A DNA stretch of 64,000 bases, from the NCBI RefSeq assembly GCF_021513195.1, contig NZ_CP090974.1, positions 2,058,001 to 2,122,000 of the forward strand. The letters are read 5' to 3'. The translations under genes and the position numbers were made by a program. Shown here one piece after another: positions 36,082 to 46,402 of the stretch. The DNA comes from Shewanella sp. OMA3-2. Its GTDB lineage: Bacteria > Pseudomonadota > Gammaproteobacteria > Enterobacterales > Shewanellaceae. Under the pieces are notes generated by a model. The model saw only the letters and a program-made list of their open reading frames with translations, was not told the DNA's origin and made no database searches. Numbering within the stretch: position 1 is the stretch's first letter; each line of letters begins with the position of its first letter.

Positions 36082-37941
36082 ATGGCACTGTTGCAAATTG
36101 CAGAACCTGGACAAAGCGCCGCGCCGCATCAACACCGCTTAGCTGTTGGCATTGATCTAGGCACCACAAATTCACTTGTTGCTGCAGTAAGAAGCGGCAA
36201 AGCAAGCACTTTATTCGACGAGCAAGGTCAGCACTCTTTGCCATCTGTGGTTCATTATGGCAAAGATGCTATTTTAGTTGGACACCAGGCTCAAGCACTG
36301 TCAGCAATTGACCCACAAAATACCATAGTGTCGGTTAAGCGTTTTATGGGCCGTAGTCTGCAAGATATTCAAAGCCGTGATGCTCACCATGCGTACCAAT
36401 TTGAAGCCAGCGAGAACGGTTTACCTGTGTTTGTTACCCAACAAGCAAAGGTTAATCCTATTCAAGTGTCCGCTGAAATTTTAAAACCTTTAGTAGAGCG
36501 AGCTGAAAAAACCTTAGGCGGTGAATTACAAGGCATAGTGATTACTGTTCCTGCGTATTTTGACGATGCACAACGTCAAGGCACCAAAGATGCAGCTGAG
36601 CTGTTAGGGGTGAGAGTACTGCGTTTGCTTAATGAACCAACTGCCGCAGCTATAGCCTATGGCCTTGATTCTAAACAAGAAGGCGTGATTGCCATATATG
36701 ACTTAGGTGGCGGTACATTTGATATTTCAATTCTGCGCCTAAACCGGGGGGTATTTGAAGTACTCGCTACCGGTGGCGATTCGGCCTTAGGTGGTGATGA
36801 TTTTGATCATCTCTTAGTTGAGCATTTCAAGCAAGCCTGGCAATTGGAAGCATTGACAGCGCAAGAGTCTCGTCGATTATTAATTGAGGCACGTCGAGTC
36901 AAAGAAGCGTTAACCGATAATCAAAATGTAACTGCGACTTTATCATATGCTGACAAACAACTTGAGTTAGTTGTCACTAAAGCAGAGTTTGACAGTATAA
37001 TTGCTGCGTTAGTTAAGAAAACAATCGGCAGTTGTCGTCGAACATTGCGTGATGCTGGTGTGAGCACCGATGAAGTGATCGAAACTGTTATGGTTGGCGG
37101 TTCTACACGTGTTCCTTTAGTTCGCGAACAAGTTGAAGCCTTTTTCAAGAAACCGCCTTTAACGTCAATTGACCCCGATCGCGTAGTGGCCATTGGCGCC
37201 GCTATTCAAGCTGATATTTTAGTCGGTAACAAGCCTGAATCAGATTTACTATTGTTAGATGTTATTCCGTTATCTCTAGGTATTGAAACCATGGGTGGCC
37301 TGGTAGAGAAAGTGGTTACTCGTAACACGACTATTCCTGTCGCGCGAGCTCAAGAGTTCACTACCTTTAAGGATGGCCAGACCGCAATGGCATTTCATGT
37401 CGTTCAGGGCGAACGTGAATTAGTCGATGATTGTCGCTCTCTAGCGCGCTTTACCTTGCAAGGCATACCGCCTTTAGCTGCGGGTGCTGCACATATTCGA
37501 GTGACATTTCAAGTCGATGCAGATGGCTTACTCAATGTCACTGCAATGGAAAAGTCGACCGAAGTGCAAACCAGTATTCAGGTTAAACCGTCCTTTGGTT
37601 TATCTGACACTGAAATTGCCACTATGCTTAAAGATTCGATGAAACATGCGAAAGAGGATATTACTCGTCGTATGCTTGCTGAACAAAAAGTTGAAGCGGC
37701 TAGAGTGATTGAGTCGTTAACAGCAGCACTGCAAAAAGACGGTGATTTACTTGAAGCCAATATGCGTTCACAGCTACAAACAGCTATCGAGTTATTAGCT
37801 GCTACCGCAGAAAAAAATGATGTTGATGCGATTGAAAAAGCGATCAACGATTTAGATGCCCAAACCCAAGACTTTGCGGCAAGACGTATGGATAATTCGA
37901 TAAGAGCGGCATTTAAGGGCCGTTCTGTCGACAATATATAG
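36082..37941 (+). CDS. hscA: Fe-S assembly Hsp70 chaperone HscA
   Basis: 619 residues from ATG 36082 ([17 protein letters not shown]), matching the E. coli start. Hsp70 nucleotide domain motifs: [24 protein letters not shown] and [11 protein letters not shown]; the substrate domain starts near [11 protein letters not shown]. Unlike DnaK it has no long disordered EEVD-like tail. It drives cluster release from IscU with HscB. The start has only a weak GGAA site. The reading frame continues 14 codons upstream but those residues are not family-like. Confidence 0.96.
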   Translation: MALLQIAEPGQSAAPHQHRLAVGIDLGTTNSLVAAVRSGKASTLFDEQGQHSLPSVVHYGKDAILVGHQAQALSAIDPQNTIVSVKRFMGRSLQDIQSRDAHHAYQFEASENGLPVFVTQQAKVNPIQVSAEILKPLVERAEKTLGGELQGIVITVPAYFDDAQRQGTKDAAELLGVRVLRLLNEPTAAAIAYGLDSKQEGVIAIYDLGGGTFDISILRLNRGVFEVLATGGDSALGGDDFDHLLVEHFKQAWQLEALTAQESRRLLIEARRVKEALTDNQNVTATLSYADKQLELVVTKAEFDSIIAALVKKTIGSCRRTLRDAGVSTDEVIETVMVGGSTRVPLVREQVEAFFKKPPLTSIDPDRVVAIGAAIQADILVGNKPESDLLLLDVIPLSLGIETMGGLVEKVVTRNTTIPVARAQEFTTFKDGQTAMAFHVVQGERELVDDCRSLARFTLQGIPPLAAGAAHIRVTFQVDADGLLNVTAMEKSTEVQTSIQVKPSFGLSDTEIATMLKDSMKHAKEDITRRMLAEQKVEAARVIESLTAALQKDGDLLEANMRSQLQTAIELLAATAEKNDVDAIEKAINDLDAQTQDFAARRMDNSIRAAFKGRSVDNI

Positions 37942-37949
37942 GTGAGAAC

Positions 37950-38285
37950 ATGCCACAATTAGTTTTTTTACCCCATAGTGAGTTATGTCCTGACGGGGCT
38001 GTACTTGAGGCCGAAGTCGGTGAAACCATTTTAAACGTGGCTTTACGTAACGGTATTCATATTGAGCATGCTTGCGAAAAGTCATGTGCCTGTACTACAT
38101 GTCATGTAGTTGTGCGTGAAGGCTTTAATCAGCTTGAGGCAAGTGATGAACTTGAAGATGACATGTTAGATAAAGCCTGGGGATTAGAGCCTGAGAGCCG
38201 CTTATCTTGTCAAGCTAAAGTGGTTGCATGTGATATGGTGATTGATATTCCTAAGTACACTGTCAATATGGTGAGTGAAGGCTAA
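37950..38285 (+). CDS. fdx: ISC system [2Fe-2S] ferredoxin
   Basis: 111 residues. Cluster ligands lie in HACEKSCACTTC and the later SCQAKV cysteine, the adrenodoxin-type Cys-x5-Cys-x2-Cys...Cys pattern. It supplies electrons for cluster assembly. Only 8 bp after hscA. It ends the operon; iscX, which follows fdx in E. coli, is absent. Confidence 0.96.
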   Translation: MPQLVFLPHSELCPDGAVLEAEVGETILNVALRNGIHIEHACEKSCACTTCHVVVREGFNQLEASDELEDDMLDKAWGLEPESRLSCQAKVVACDMVIDIPKYTVNMVSEG

Positions 38286-38312
38286 ATCAGTCATTGATTA
38301 TTTTTGCATATT

Positions 38313-38349
38313 AAAAAAGGCAATATCCTAAAAGGTTATTGCCTTTTTT
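38313..38349 (+). terminator. Rho-independent terminator of the isc operon
   Basis: A 13-bp perfect stem (38313-38325 with 38337-38349) with an 11-nt loop and a T6 run, 28 bp after fdx. Confidence 0.85.
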
Positions 38350-38486
38350 GTGTTTAATTAATGTTGCTGGTTTTTATGGGTAACTCTCACGCTTCGTGAT
38401 CACAGTTGTATGGTTAGAAATGGTTCGTAAAGTAGCCATTTTCATTTAAAACAACACTTATGCTATGCATACAATATTAAATTACG

Positions 38487-38492
38487 TATAAT
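38487..38492 (+). promoter_or_regulatory. Possible -10 element of the ndk promoter
   Basis: A perfect TATAAT lies 43 bp before the ndk ATG. A good -35 hexamer at 16-18 bp spacing is not evident. Confidence 0.4.
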
Positions 38493-38535
38493 CCGCGCGA
38501 ATTTTATAAACTTGCTCACATTAAGGAAGCTAGTT

Positions 38536-38967
38536 ATGGCGATCGAACGCACATTTTCTATTATCAAACCAGATGCAGTTGCTAACAACCACATCGGTGC
38601 TATTTATAACCGTTTTGAATCAGCAGGTCTTAAGATCGTTGCTTCTAAAATGGTTCATTTATCTAAAGAACAAGCTGAAGGTTTCTACGCTGAACACAGC
38701 GCACGTCCTTTCTTTGGTGCTTTAGTGTCTTTCATGACTTCTGGTCCAGTAATGGTTCAAGTGTTAGAAGGCGAAAACGCTGTTCTAGCTAACCGTGAAA
38801 TCATGGGCGCAACTAACCCAGCAGAAGCTGCTCGTGGCACGCTACGTGGCGACTATGCAGCTAGCATTGATGAAAACGCAGTTCACGGTTCTGATGCACT
38901 TGAATCAGCCGCTCGTGAAATTGCTTACTTCTTTAGCGCTGATCAAGTGTGCCCACGCACTCGTTAA
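38536..38967 (+). CDS. ndk: Nucleoside diphosphate kinase
   Basis: 143 residues from ATG 38536 ([15 protein letters not shown]), with AAGGAAG upstream; an in-frame ATG 24 nt earlier is not used in the family. The phosphorylated histidine is in [16 protein letters not shown] near residue 117. It moves the gamma phosphate between nucleoside triphosphates and diphosphates. Codon use looks highly optimised, as for strongly expressed genes. Monocistronic, between two terminators. Confidence 0.97.
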   Translation: MAIERTFSIIKPDAVANNHIGAIYNRFESAGLKIVASKMVHLSKEQAEGFYAEHSARPFFGALVSFMTSGPVMVQVLEGENAVLANREIMGATNPAEAARGTLRGDYAASIDENAVHGSDALESAAREIAYFFSADQVCPRTR

Positions 38968-38985
38968 TCTTTGCTAAGAAATGAG

Positions 38986-39008
38986 AAGGCGCTTAGGCGC
39001 CTTTTTTA
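38986..39008 (+). terminator. Rho-independent terminator after ndk
   Basis: AAGGCGC (38986-38992) pairs with GCGCCTT (38997-39003) across a TTAG loop and runs into T6, 18 bp after ndk. Confidence 0.85.
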
Positions 39009-39744
39009 TTGTCGAAAAATTGATATTCAACCTATTAATGCTTATCCATTGCACTAAGACCAACTTATTATATTTGGCACTTTGATTGTCTTCAGTAACT
39101 ATCGCACCAGGCTAAATTAATGGTTCATTTTCATATTGGTCTCAAATTATGTCAGCTAAGCATATTAAATAGCGACTAAACCAGTTTGTATATGGGCGGT
39201 TAATCGTTCCTTAATTAACCTAGTTGATGATGTTAATATATTTAAGCATATTTTATATGCAACATTTTCAATAGAAAAACTATTAATTACAACAAGATTA
39301 AAGTGAGTTTTATCACGAAAATGGTAAGGGAAAAGTAATTATATATAAGTTTTGATATTTATTTCATTAATTTAGTCTATTTTGTAATCATTTGAATTGT
39401 GTACTTAATGATGCATTTGTTTTTATTTTGTTTCATTGTTAATTGTTGTTTAATTCGGTGGTTTTTATTTGTTTTTTATTTGTTTTTTATCTTAGTGGTT
39501 TTTGTTTTATTTAAAGTTTAAATAAAAATTGATATTTTTATTTTTCTTTAAAATCAGTAAGTTGGTCTGTTTGTCCGTTTGTGATAATACAAAGGCACGC
39601 CTATTGTTTGTGAGATGTTGCCGTTGTTGACTAATCGTTTTTTATTTATTAATAATACTGCCCTGCAATTAGCGCTTGGCTAATTGCATTATAAAAAATA
39701 TAACAACTTGATGTTTTTAAAACTAAGTTGCAGGGAGTTTTATT
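39009..39744. other. Long AT-rich gene-free leader of the TonB receptor gene
   Basis: About 735 bp without a convincing gene. It holds T-rich tracts with an 11-base direct repeat, GTTTTT(T)ATTT, at 39461-39470, 39471-39481 and (partly) 39482-39490. The base composition is far more AT-rich than the neighbouring genes, which would suit H-NS binding or a long regulated leader. Confidence 0.55.
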
Positions 39745-42501
39745 ATGAGTTCAGTGTCATTAACTGCGAAAGCTATTCGTAGTAGTTTATTAGCAGTTGC
39801 CGCAACAAGTGTTGCATCTGTAAGCGTATTTTCAGCCTCTGCTGTTGCAGCAGAAGAGCAAGTTCAAAAAGTTGAGCGTATTGCTGTTACCGGTTCACGT
39901 ATTAAACGTACCGATATGGAAACAGCAAGCCCAGTCAGTGTGATCGATGCTTCTGCTATTCTTGCATCAGGCGCAACTTCAATTGATGATGTATTACAAA
40001 AAATGACATCTTCAGGCGGTGCAATGACTAACGCTGCTGTTAACAATGGTTCTGGTGGTAATGCATCAATGAACCTACGTGGCTTAGGTTCAAACCGTAC
40101 TCTAGTATTGGTAAACGGTCGTCGTATGATCGCATCTGGTACTGGCGCGGCATCAACGGTTGATTTAAACACCATTCCTGTTTCAATGATCCAACGTGTC
40201 GAAGTACTAAAAGATGGCGCTTCAGCTGTTTATGGTACCGATGCTATCGCTGGTGTGGTTAACGTTATCCTTAAGCGTGATTTCGATGGTTTCGAAATGA
40301 ATGCTCAAACGGGTTTATCTGCACAAGGTGATGCTGATGAAACAAGCCTAGATATGACTTTAGGCAACACGTTTGACAAAGGCAACTTAGTCTTAAACGC
40401 CCAGTACACTAAGCGTGGTGAAGCGAGCCAAGCTGACCGTGATTTCTCTAATTGTCCTATTGCTGAAACCGGTGCCGCGGGCGCTAAAAAGCTTTACTGT
40501 GGTGGTAGTGGATATGCACAAGGTGGTCACGTCTGGGGTGATAATAACTTCGGTATTACAGCAACAGGCGCTGAAGGCGCTTATGCTATTGGTGATTCAG
40601 GTTTTTATGGCCAATACGTTGATGATGGTGAAGGTAATCCTGAATTTTCATATTTTGACGAAAATAACACTGAAGCGAATCTCAGTGGTCGTGGTGGCGA
40701 ATATCATGACTATAGCTCAGAAGATGCTTACAACTATGCCAAAGACAGTTTCTTATCAACCCCAATGGAGCGTTTAAACCTAAGCTTTGCGGGTACTTAT
40801 GAGCTATCAGATAGCATCATGTTCTTTACCGAAGCTATGTACACTAAGCGTTGGTCAGAGCAACAAATGGCTCCTCAGCCTATTTGGAATAATGATCCTT
40901 GGGTTTATGATTCATCATGGATGAACAAAGAACTGATTGGTAAAGTGCAAGAGGGTGAGGCTCTAAGCTACGGTCGTCGCATGGTTGAGTCTGGATCTCG
41001 TGACTTTAGTCAAACCGTAGATACTGTACGTATCGTTGTTGGTTTAGAAGGTGAGTTCGACAATGGTTGGGCATGGGATGCTTCTTACAACAAAGGTAAG
41101 AACGATTCAGTTGACACTTTAGCAAACCTACACAACATTGGTTCAATCAATGATGCTGTTGTTGCAAAGACATTTGATCCATTTACTCAGTCTTCTTGGG
41201 AAGGCGCAAGTATTGCACCATTCATTTACACCGAAGTTAACAGCGGTGGCAGTGAGTTAGATATCGTAGCGGCAAGCTTATCTGGCGCAATTATGGATTT
41301 ACCTGCTGGTGAATTAGGTTTTGCAGCAGGTTATGAGAACCGTAAAGAGTCGGCACATTATACGCCTGATTCATTAACGGCTCAGGGCTTAGCCAACGAT
41401 CCACGTGTTGAAGCTACCGCGGGTGAGTTCAGTGTTGATGAGGTTTATGCTGAATTAGCTATCCCATTGTTAGCCGACTTACCACTTGCACAGCAAGTTG
41501 ATATGAGCGCTGCAGTGCGTTACTTCGACTATAGCACTTTTGGTAACGACACTACTTGGAAGTTAGGCCTAACATGGCGCTTATATGACGACCTAATGAT
41601 ACGTGGTGGCCGTTCTACAGCATTCCGCGCGCCAACAGTAAGTGAGTTATTTGGTGGTAAGTCACCATCATTTAACCAAATTGTTCACCCAGCTACAGAT
41701 CAAACTCAAGCTGAAGTGACTGTGGGTGGTAACGAAATGTTAACCCCTGAAGAAGCTGATATCACCACTCTTGGTTTAGTTTATTCTCCAAGCTATGTTG
41801 AAGGATTATCTTTCACTGTTGATTATTTTGATATTGCGATAACTAATACAATTACTGCGGTTGATTCTAACTATGTTGCTAACCAGTGTTTAGATGCCGG
41901 TGGCAATAAAATCAATACCGGTACTTCACTATGTCAGTCATCAAATATTGAAATTGATAGCACAGGTCGTATCAAGTTTGACAATGGTTTACAAAACATT
42001 GGCGCAACGAATACTTCAGGTTATGACATTAACGTTGCCTATGTATTTGATGCATTAAACTTAAGCTGGAAAGCGGGTTTAGACTCATCAATTCTTTCTT
42101 CATATGAAGAGTTTGATCCAGATGGTAACGCAGTTGATTACCGTGGTTACATTACTGGTGGTGTAGGAGCTTATGCTAAGTTTAAATCAAACTTCAACAT
42201 CACTGCAGCCGGCGATGATTGGAGTGCAACTTACGAAGCACGTTATATCGATGGTATGGATTCATTCGCTTGTAAAGCTGACACGACTAAGTGTTATGCA
42301 CCAAGTGTAGATAGCATTGTATACCATGATTTATCAGGTTCTTATGACGTGACAAACACGGTTCGCATGTCAGCTGGTGTGAATAACATTTTTGATGAAG
42401 AACCTCCATATTTCACCGGTAACAACGATTCGAATACCGATCCATACACTTATGATGTACTAGGTCGTTACTTCTTCGTTCGTGCTAACGTGAAGTTCTA
42501 A
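39745..42501 (+). CDS. TonB-dependent outer-membrane receptor
   Basis: 918 residues. Signal peptide of ~35 residues (ends SASAVAAEEQ), then the TonB-box-like region and plug domain (VTGSRIKRTDMETASPVSV ... LRGLGSNRTLVLVNGRR ... VEVLKDGASAVYGTDAIAGV, residues ~45-180), then a 22-strand barrel ending in YFFVRANVKF. It takes up a ligand through the outer membrane with TonB/ExbBD energy. No substrate gene is adjacent, so the ligand is unknown; the RIKRTDMETASPV type is common among Shewanella and Alteromonas receptors for peptides and oligosaccharides. CAGGGAG precedes the ATG. Extended 735-bp leader upstream. Confidence 0.93.
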   Translation: MSSVSLTAKAIRSSLLAVAATSVASVSVFSASAVAAEEQVQKVERIAVTGSRIKRTDMETASPVSVIDASAILASGATSIDDVLQKMTSSGGAMTNAAVNNGSGGNASMNLRGLGSNRTLVLVNGRRMIASGTGAASTVDLNTIPVSMIQRVEVLKDGASAVYGTDAIAGVVNVILKRDFDGFEMNAQTGLSAQGDADETSLDMTLGNTFDKGNLVLNAQYTKRGEASQADRDFSNCPIAETGAAGAKKLYCGGSGYAQGGHVWGDNNFGITATGAEGAYAIGDSGFYGQYVDDGEGNPEFSYFDENNTEANLSGRGGEYHDYSSEDAYNYAKDSFLSTPMERLNLSFAGTYELSDSIMFFTEAMYTKRWSEQQMAPQPIWNNDPWVYDSSWMNKELIGKVQEGEALSYGRRMVESGSRDFSQTVDTVRIVVGLEGEFDNGWAWDASYNKGKNDSVDTLANLHNIGSINDAVVAKTFDPFTQSSWEGASIAPFIYTEVNSGGSELDIVAASLSGAIMDLPAGELGFAAGYENRKESAHYTPDSLTAQGLANDPRVEATAGEFSVDEVYAELAIPLLADLPLAQQVDMSAAVRYFDYSTFGNDTTWKLGLTWRLYDDLMIRGGRSTAFRAPTVSELFGGKSPSFNQIVHPATDQTQAEVTVGGNEMLTPEEADITTLGLVYSPSYVEGLSFTVDYFDIAITNTITAVDSNYVANQCLDAGGNKINTGTSLCQSSNIEIDSTGRIKFDNGLQNIGATNTSGYDINVAYVFDALNLSWKAGLDSSILSSYEEFDPDGNAVDYRGYITGGVGAYAKFKSNFNITAAGDDWSATYEARYIDGMDSFACKADTTKCYAPSVDSIVYHDLSGSYDVTNTVRMSAGVNNIFDEEPPYFTGNNDSNTDPYTYDVLGRYFFVRANVKF

Positions 42502-42547
42502 TATCGAGTATGTGTTAAGGCAGATCTTATGACTGGCTGAACGCAGT

Positions 42548-42583
42548 AAAAAAGCCCTAGACAATTGTCTAGGGCTTTTTTTA
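42548..42583. terminator. Bidirectional terminator between TonB receptor and DUF2797 genes
   Basis: A 34-bp perfect palindrome, AAAAAAGCCCTAGACAA and its complement (42548-42581), with T runs in both directions, between convergent genes. Confidence 0.85.
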
Positions 42584-42626
42584 TTCTTGTGTTTTTGTTC
42601 GAAAGGGGGCTTTTTGTGTGTGTTAT

Positions 42627-43448
42627 TTACTTATGACTGACTTCAACTTCGTATGAGCTAAATTTACGGATATTGATCACTCCGGTATCAAATATCAAAT
42701 ATTGACCTTTTATACCCTGTAACGTCCCCGTCACCTCTGCTACTTTGTCAAAGTTGTGTGATTTCACTTTTAGCGGAAATTGCTCAATCGGATATTGAAT
42801 TGCTTGAATGTTCGCGTCTAATCGCTCAATGATTATATCGCTATGTTCCGCGGCTATTTGTTGTAACTTTTCAGCGATTAAAGGGATCAGCTCAGCCGCT
42901 TGTGCAACCAAATCAACATCATCGTTATGGCTTTTAAGCATGGCTTGCCAATGGGTTTTATCATTGATAAATTTTGCTAATTCTATTTCAATTAATCCTG
43001 ACATTTTACGGGTCGACACCTTAAAAATAGGCAAGCCTTGGGTCGCGCCTTGGTCAATCCAGCGAGTCGGGATTTGGTTGTGGCGAGTAATGCCAACTTT
43101 GATCCCTGAGGTATTTGATAAATAGACATAATGAGGAACAAAACAGTGGGTTTGCGCCCATTCTGGCTCGCGGCAAGTACCCTGATCAAAATGACAGGTT
43201 TCTGGCTTCATGATGCACATGTCGCAGCTAGCCAGTTTTTGCATACAAACATAACAATGGCCCTGAGAATAACTTTTTTTAGTTTTCTTACCACAATTAC
43301 AGCAAAAAATATTGCCAGTATGCGTTAACGTCAGTGATTTACCAATTAAAGGATTAAGTGGAATAAGAGCGTCACCCACGGGGAGCTGATATTGCACTTC
43401 ATCTGCTGAGTTAAGTGAAGTGTTGAGTTTTGATAGTGTGCCTAACAT
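42627..43448 (-). CDS. DUF2797 family zinc-ribbon protein
   Basis: About 273 residues from ATG 43448 (MLGTLSKLNTSL), which has GGAA about 5 nt upstream; a start at 43478 adds 10 residues. A cysteine cluster at ~55-105 (FCCNCGKK, HCYVCMQKLASCDMC, ETCHFDQGTC) looks like paired zinc ribbons. The following VYLSNTSGIKVGITRHNQIPTRWIDQGA segment resembles the GIY-YIG-like nuclease fold reported for the family region: YLSN...VGIT...R. Function unknown; a nucleic-acid role is inference. Confidence 0.82.
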   Translation of the reverse strand: MLGTLSKLNTSLNSADEVQYQLPVGDALIPLNPLIGKSLTLTHTGNIFCCNCGKKTKKSYSQGHCYVCMQKLASCDMCIMKPETCHFDQGTCREPEWAQTHCFVPHYVYLSNTSGIKVGITRHNQIPTRWIDQGATQGLPIFKVSTRKMSGLIEIELAKFINDKTHWQAMLKSHNDDVDLVAQAAELIPLIAEKLQQIAAEHSDIIIERLDANIQAIQYPIEQFPLKVKSHNFDKVAEVTGTLQGIKGQYLIFDTGVINIRKFSSYEVEVSHK

Positions 43449-43578
43449 GTACGTTCCATTTATGAGCTTTTGCGGCATAGTTTAGCAGATGTGATAGCTA
43501 AACTATGCCGCAATTTAGTTCAATTGAACTTGTTCATACATTTTTGGCGGAGCTTAAGCAAAATAACGTATCACAGTG

Positions 43579-45501
43579 TTAAGCGCATTGTCTGGCTAGG
43601 TAGACTTTATTTTTACCCAAAAACTTTGCTTGATATAAGGCTTTATCAGCTTCTATCATCAAGTCTTGCATTGAGGTGGTTGATGCATTTAATTCGGCAA
43701 GACCTAAACTAATAGTGAAGTTTATTTTAATCTCATTAAAGATGAAGTCTTTTTCGGCAATGCTGTTTCTAAGCCGTTCTGAAATAGTCCAAGCATCTTG
43801 CTCGCTCGTTTTAGGTAGCACGATTAAAAACTCTTCTCCGCCAATTCTGCCTACGAGGTCATGCTTTTTAATGCAAGTTTGTGCTCTTTGTGCGAGCGCT
43901 TTAATGGCTAGGTCCCCAATATGATGGCCATACTTATCATTGATCTCTTTAAAGTTATCTATGTCAAAAATGATCACCGAGGCAGATTGTCGTAATTTTA
44001 TTGCGCGTTTGATTAGCTGCTCACCTTTGATAAAGGTAAATCCTCGATTGGCAATTTTTGTTAGAAAATCTGTTTGTGAGCGTTTTTTATAAGTGTTTAG
44101 TGCAAAAAGCAGAAACAAGCCTAATGTGATAGTTAATAAAGCCACAATAGTTAATGTTAGCTCATGAATTTTTTCTTTATCTTGAATAGCAGTGAGCTTT
44201 AATTCATTAATGGCTAGTTTGTTGGCCAGGAGAATGTTCTCAAACTCAGCCACTTTTGCATGATGATTTAAAGCTGCGTTGATGACTTCAGGATTTAACA
44301 TGTTCTGGTTATTTTTACGCTCATCATCAATTAATTGAAACAGTAAATTGATTGAAGCTAAGTAATCTTGTTTTGCAAATGCAATAATCGCATCAGCTTT
44401 GAGTATCATATCTTGTTTGTCTGTTCTGAAATGCTGATCTTGTTTAAATAACATCGCCATTTCGGCCGCTTCAGATGCTTGTCCATTACGCATGTAAGCT
44501 ATCGCAAGAAATAGGTAACTACTCGTGGCAAAGTATTGCTCTTGGGTAGTCTCACGCAATTGAATGGCATTATTTAGGTTAGTTATTGCCGTTGGATAAT
44601 CTTGCATCCCTAGGGCTACTCGCCCTGCATTTAAGTGCGCGAAAAAAGCAAAATCTTTGAATTGGACGCTGGACTCAGCAAGCTTAAACTGTGCATCCAC
44701 ACTGGCTTTTGCTTCAGGCCAATGACCTAATTTGATGCTTTGGCTTAACATGTTGTGCAGCATATTAAACATGTCTTGTTTATCATCAATGGCCGCCCAG
44801 GTTTGATAGGCTTTTTTAAAATTGTCATAGCTGCGCTGATGTAAGCCGACATTTCGGTAAAGACTGCCAGTGGCATTGTAAATTAAGGCTTTTCTATTGG
44901 TGTTGAGGGTTTCACTTTTATCGACAACATCCATAGCTTCATCAAGCAAAGCAATACCTATATGTATGGTACTGGCATCTTCATAACAAAAGGCATTTTG
45001 GGTCAACGTTTTGGCTAATAGCTCAGTATTATTTTGCTGTCTTGCGTATTCGAGGGCTTTATAACGATCGACACAATAAATAGCAGGGTCATTTGTTTGT
45101 AAGTACAGGGCAAAAGATCGTTCAAGATGGCTATCAATTAATGTGTCAGAAATGGGTAATGAGGCGACTAAATTGATGCTTTTATCATAACTGTCGATGG
45201 CTAAATCAAGCTGACGAGTTTTTTCATAAAGTTGACCGTATAAAAAATACAGTTTGGCTTTATTCTCATTGGCTAAAATGCTTGTGTCGATATCGAATTG
45301 GTTTAAACGTTGGAGGGTATCTTCTACTGAATGAGAGTCTGCATAGTCTTCAAAATATTTAACTGACTCGGTAGCAAGTCCATTTGAGCTATAAATAACC
45401 ACTAGAAAATACATCAAAAGTATACAAACATTTGAAGAAGTCATATTCATCGGTGCCACAGTGCTAATTATCCTTTTAGTCTTATAAACGAAGGTTATCA
45501 T
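43579..45501 (-). CDS. TPR-containing membrane GGDEF protein (diguanylate cyclase)
   Basis: Up to 640 residues. A signal/anchor helix (ILLMYFLVVIYSSNG) leads a periplasmic region of TPR-like repeats (e.g. LYFLYGQLYEKTRQLDLAIDSYDKS), then a helix (LTIVALLTITLGLFLLFAL, ~460-480) and a cytoplasmic GGDEF domain. The catalytic GRIGGEEF motif is intact, so cyclase activity is likely. The RxxD inhibitory site is KKHD, with Lys in place of Arg, so product inhibition may be weak. Starts at 45501 or 45450 are both possible; neither has a strong ribosome binding site. Confidence 0.88.
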   Translation of the reverse strand: MITFVYKTKRIISTVAPMNMTSSNVCILLMYFLVVIYSSNGLATESVKYFEDYADSHSVEDTLQRLNQFDIDTSILANENKAKLYFLYGQLYEKTRQLDLAIDSYDKSINLVASLPISDTLIDSHLERSFALYLQTNDPAIYCVDRYKALEYARQQNNTELLAKTLTQNAFCYEDASTIHIGIALLDEAMDVVDKSETLNTNRKALIYNATGSLYRNVGLHQRSYDNFKKAYQTWAAIDDKQDMFNMLHNMLSQSIKLGHWPEAKASVDAQFKLAESSVQFKDFAFFAHLNAGRVALGMQDYPTAITNLNNAIQLRETTQEQYFATSSYLFLAIAYMRNGQASEAAEMAMLFKQDQHFRTDKQDMILKADAIIAFAKQDYLASINLLFQLIDDERKNNQNMLNPEVINAALNHHAKVAEFENILLANKLAINELKLTAIQDKEKIHELTLTIVALLTITLGLFLLFALNTYKKRSQTDFLTKIANRGFTFIKGEQLIKRAIKLRQSASVIIFDIDNFKEINDKYGHHIGDLAIKALAQRAQTCIKKHDLVGRIGGEEFLIVLPKTSEQDAWTISERLRNSIAEKDFIFNEIKINFTISLGLAELNASTTSMQDLMIEADKALYQAKFLGKNKVYLARQCA

Positions 45502-45783
45502 AATTTTCAGTTATGTATACTCCTTTTAATTAATAGGTTTTATATAATCAAATACTTAACTTCTACGTTAAGTGAGGTTTTTTTATATAAAGTGACTACA
45601 AACTGTTGTACAAATTCTCAAAATAGAGAAAGCGATCCCGTGTGAAAAAGGTGTTCAGCTATGTAAATATTATTCTGGTAGGGTTAATAGTAGAGGTTAA
45701 TTTTAAGGAAGTTTAAGCTAAATCAAACGGGAGTTTGGCAGTATGTTAATACTTCAGAAGTCTATGAGATTGAGGCCATCATT

Positions 45784-45829
45784 AAAAATGCACTATATTA
45801 ACCCGAGTTAAGTTAAATAATGCATTTTT
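45784..45829 (-). terminator. Probable terminator after ACT-domain gene
   Basis: AAAAATGCA (45784-45792) pairs with TGCATTTTT (45821-45829), with an inner TTAAC/GTTAA stem. On the minus strand it follows the ACT gene stop by 33 bp and ends in T-rich sequence. The rest of the 45502-45861 gap shows no gene. Confidence 0.55.
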
Positions 45830-45861
45830 ATCTGTGTTTTAGTGTGGCTAGATGCATACAT

Positions 45862-46368
45862 TTAGTTGATTTTATTTACTTTATCTAGAACTACATCGTC
45901 GCCTAATTTATAAAATTGCTCAACGATTTGTTCTTCTTGAATCAATTCGGTCAAGCCTAAGCTCATATTTGCCCTGAATAAGGCTACGCCGGTATGGCTT
46001 GCGGTTTCATATTTGCTGCTAAACTGCTCAATATTGACCCCAAGTGCGTTAAGACTGTTTGAAATATGTAACACAAGTCCTGGGCGATCGTAAGCGACAA
46101 GCTGGTAGCTAATATGTTTAATCGGTTGTGCCGTTAGACTTGCTTGTGAGTAAGTTAATGATAAGCCATCAATACATTCGAGTGCATCGATAAATTCATC
46201 CCATTTATCGACCGGCATTTCTAATTGTAATATTGCAGCAAAAATACCGTCCAAATGACGCATTTCTGAATCTAACCAATTTCCATCTTGACGAGTTACT
46301 GCATTAGCGATCTGTTCAACTAAGCCTTTTCTATCAGGAGCTTGCAGGGTAACCAAATATCGCATCAT
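45862..46368 (-). CDS. Double ACT-domain protein, GcvR-like
   Basis: 168 residues (start at 46368 or the next ATG, both near AGGAG). Two ACT domains: VTLQAPDRKGLVEQIANAVTRQDGNWLD at 5-75 and YQLVAYDRPGLVLHISNSLNALGVNIEQ at ~88-160. The architecture matches GcvR, which binds glycine and blocks GcvA, but sequence similarity to E. coli GcvR is only in the general fold, so I do not assign the symbol. It reads divergently from the pst operon. Confidence 0.75.
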   Translation of the reverse strand: MMRYLVTLQAPDRKGLVEQIANAVTRQDGNWLDSEMRHLDGIFAAILQLEMPVDKWDEFIDALECIDGLSLTYSQASLTAQPIKHISYQLVAYDRPGLVLHISNSLNALGVNIEQFSSKYETASHTGVALFRANMSLGLTELIQEEQIVEQFYKLGDDVVLDKVNKIN

Positions 46369-46402
46369 AAAAACTTTCTCCTATATAAAACTAAAGTTTT
46401 GG

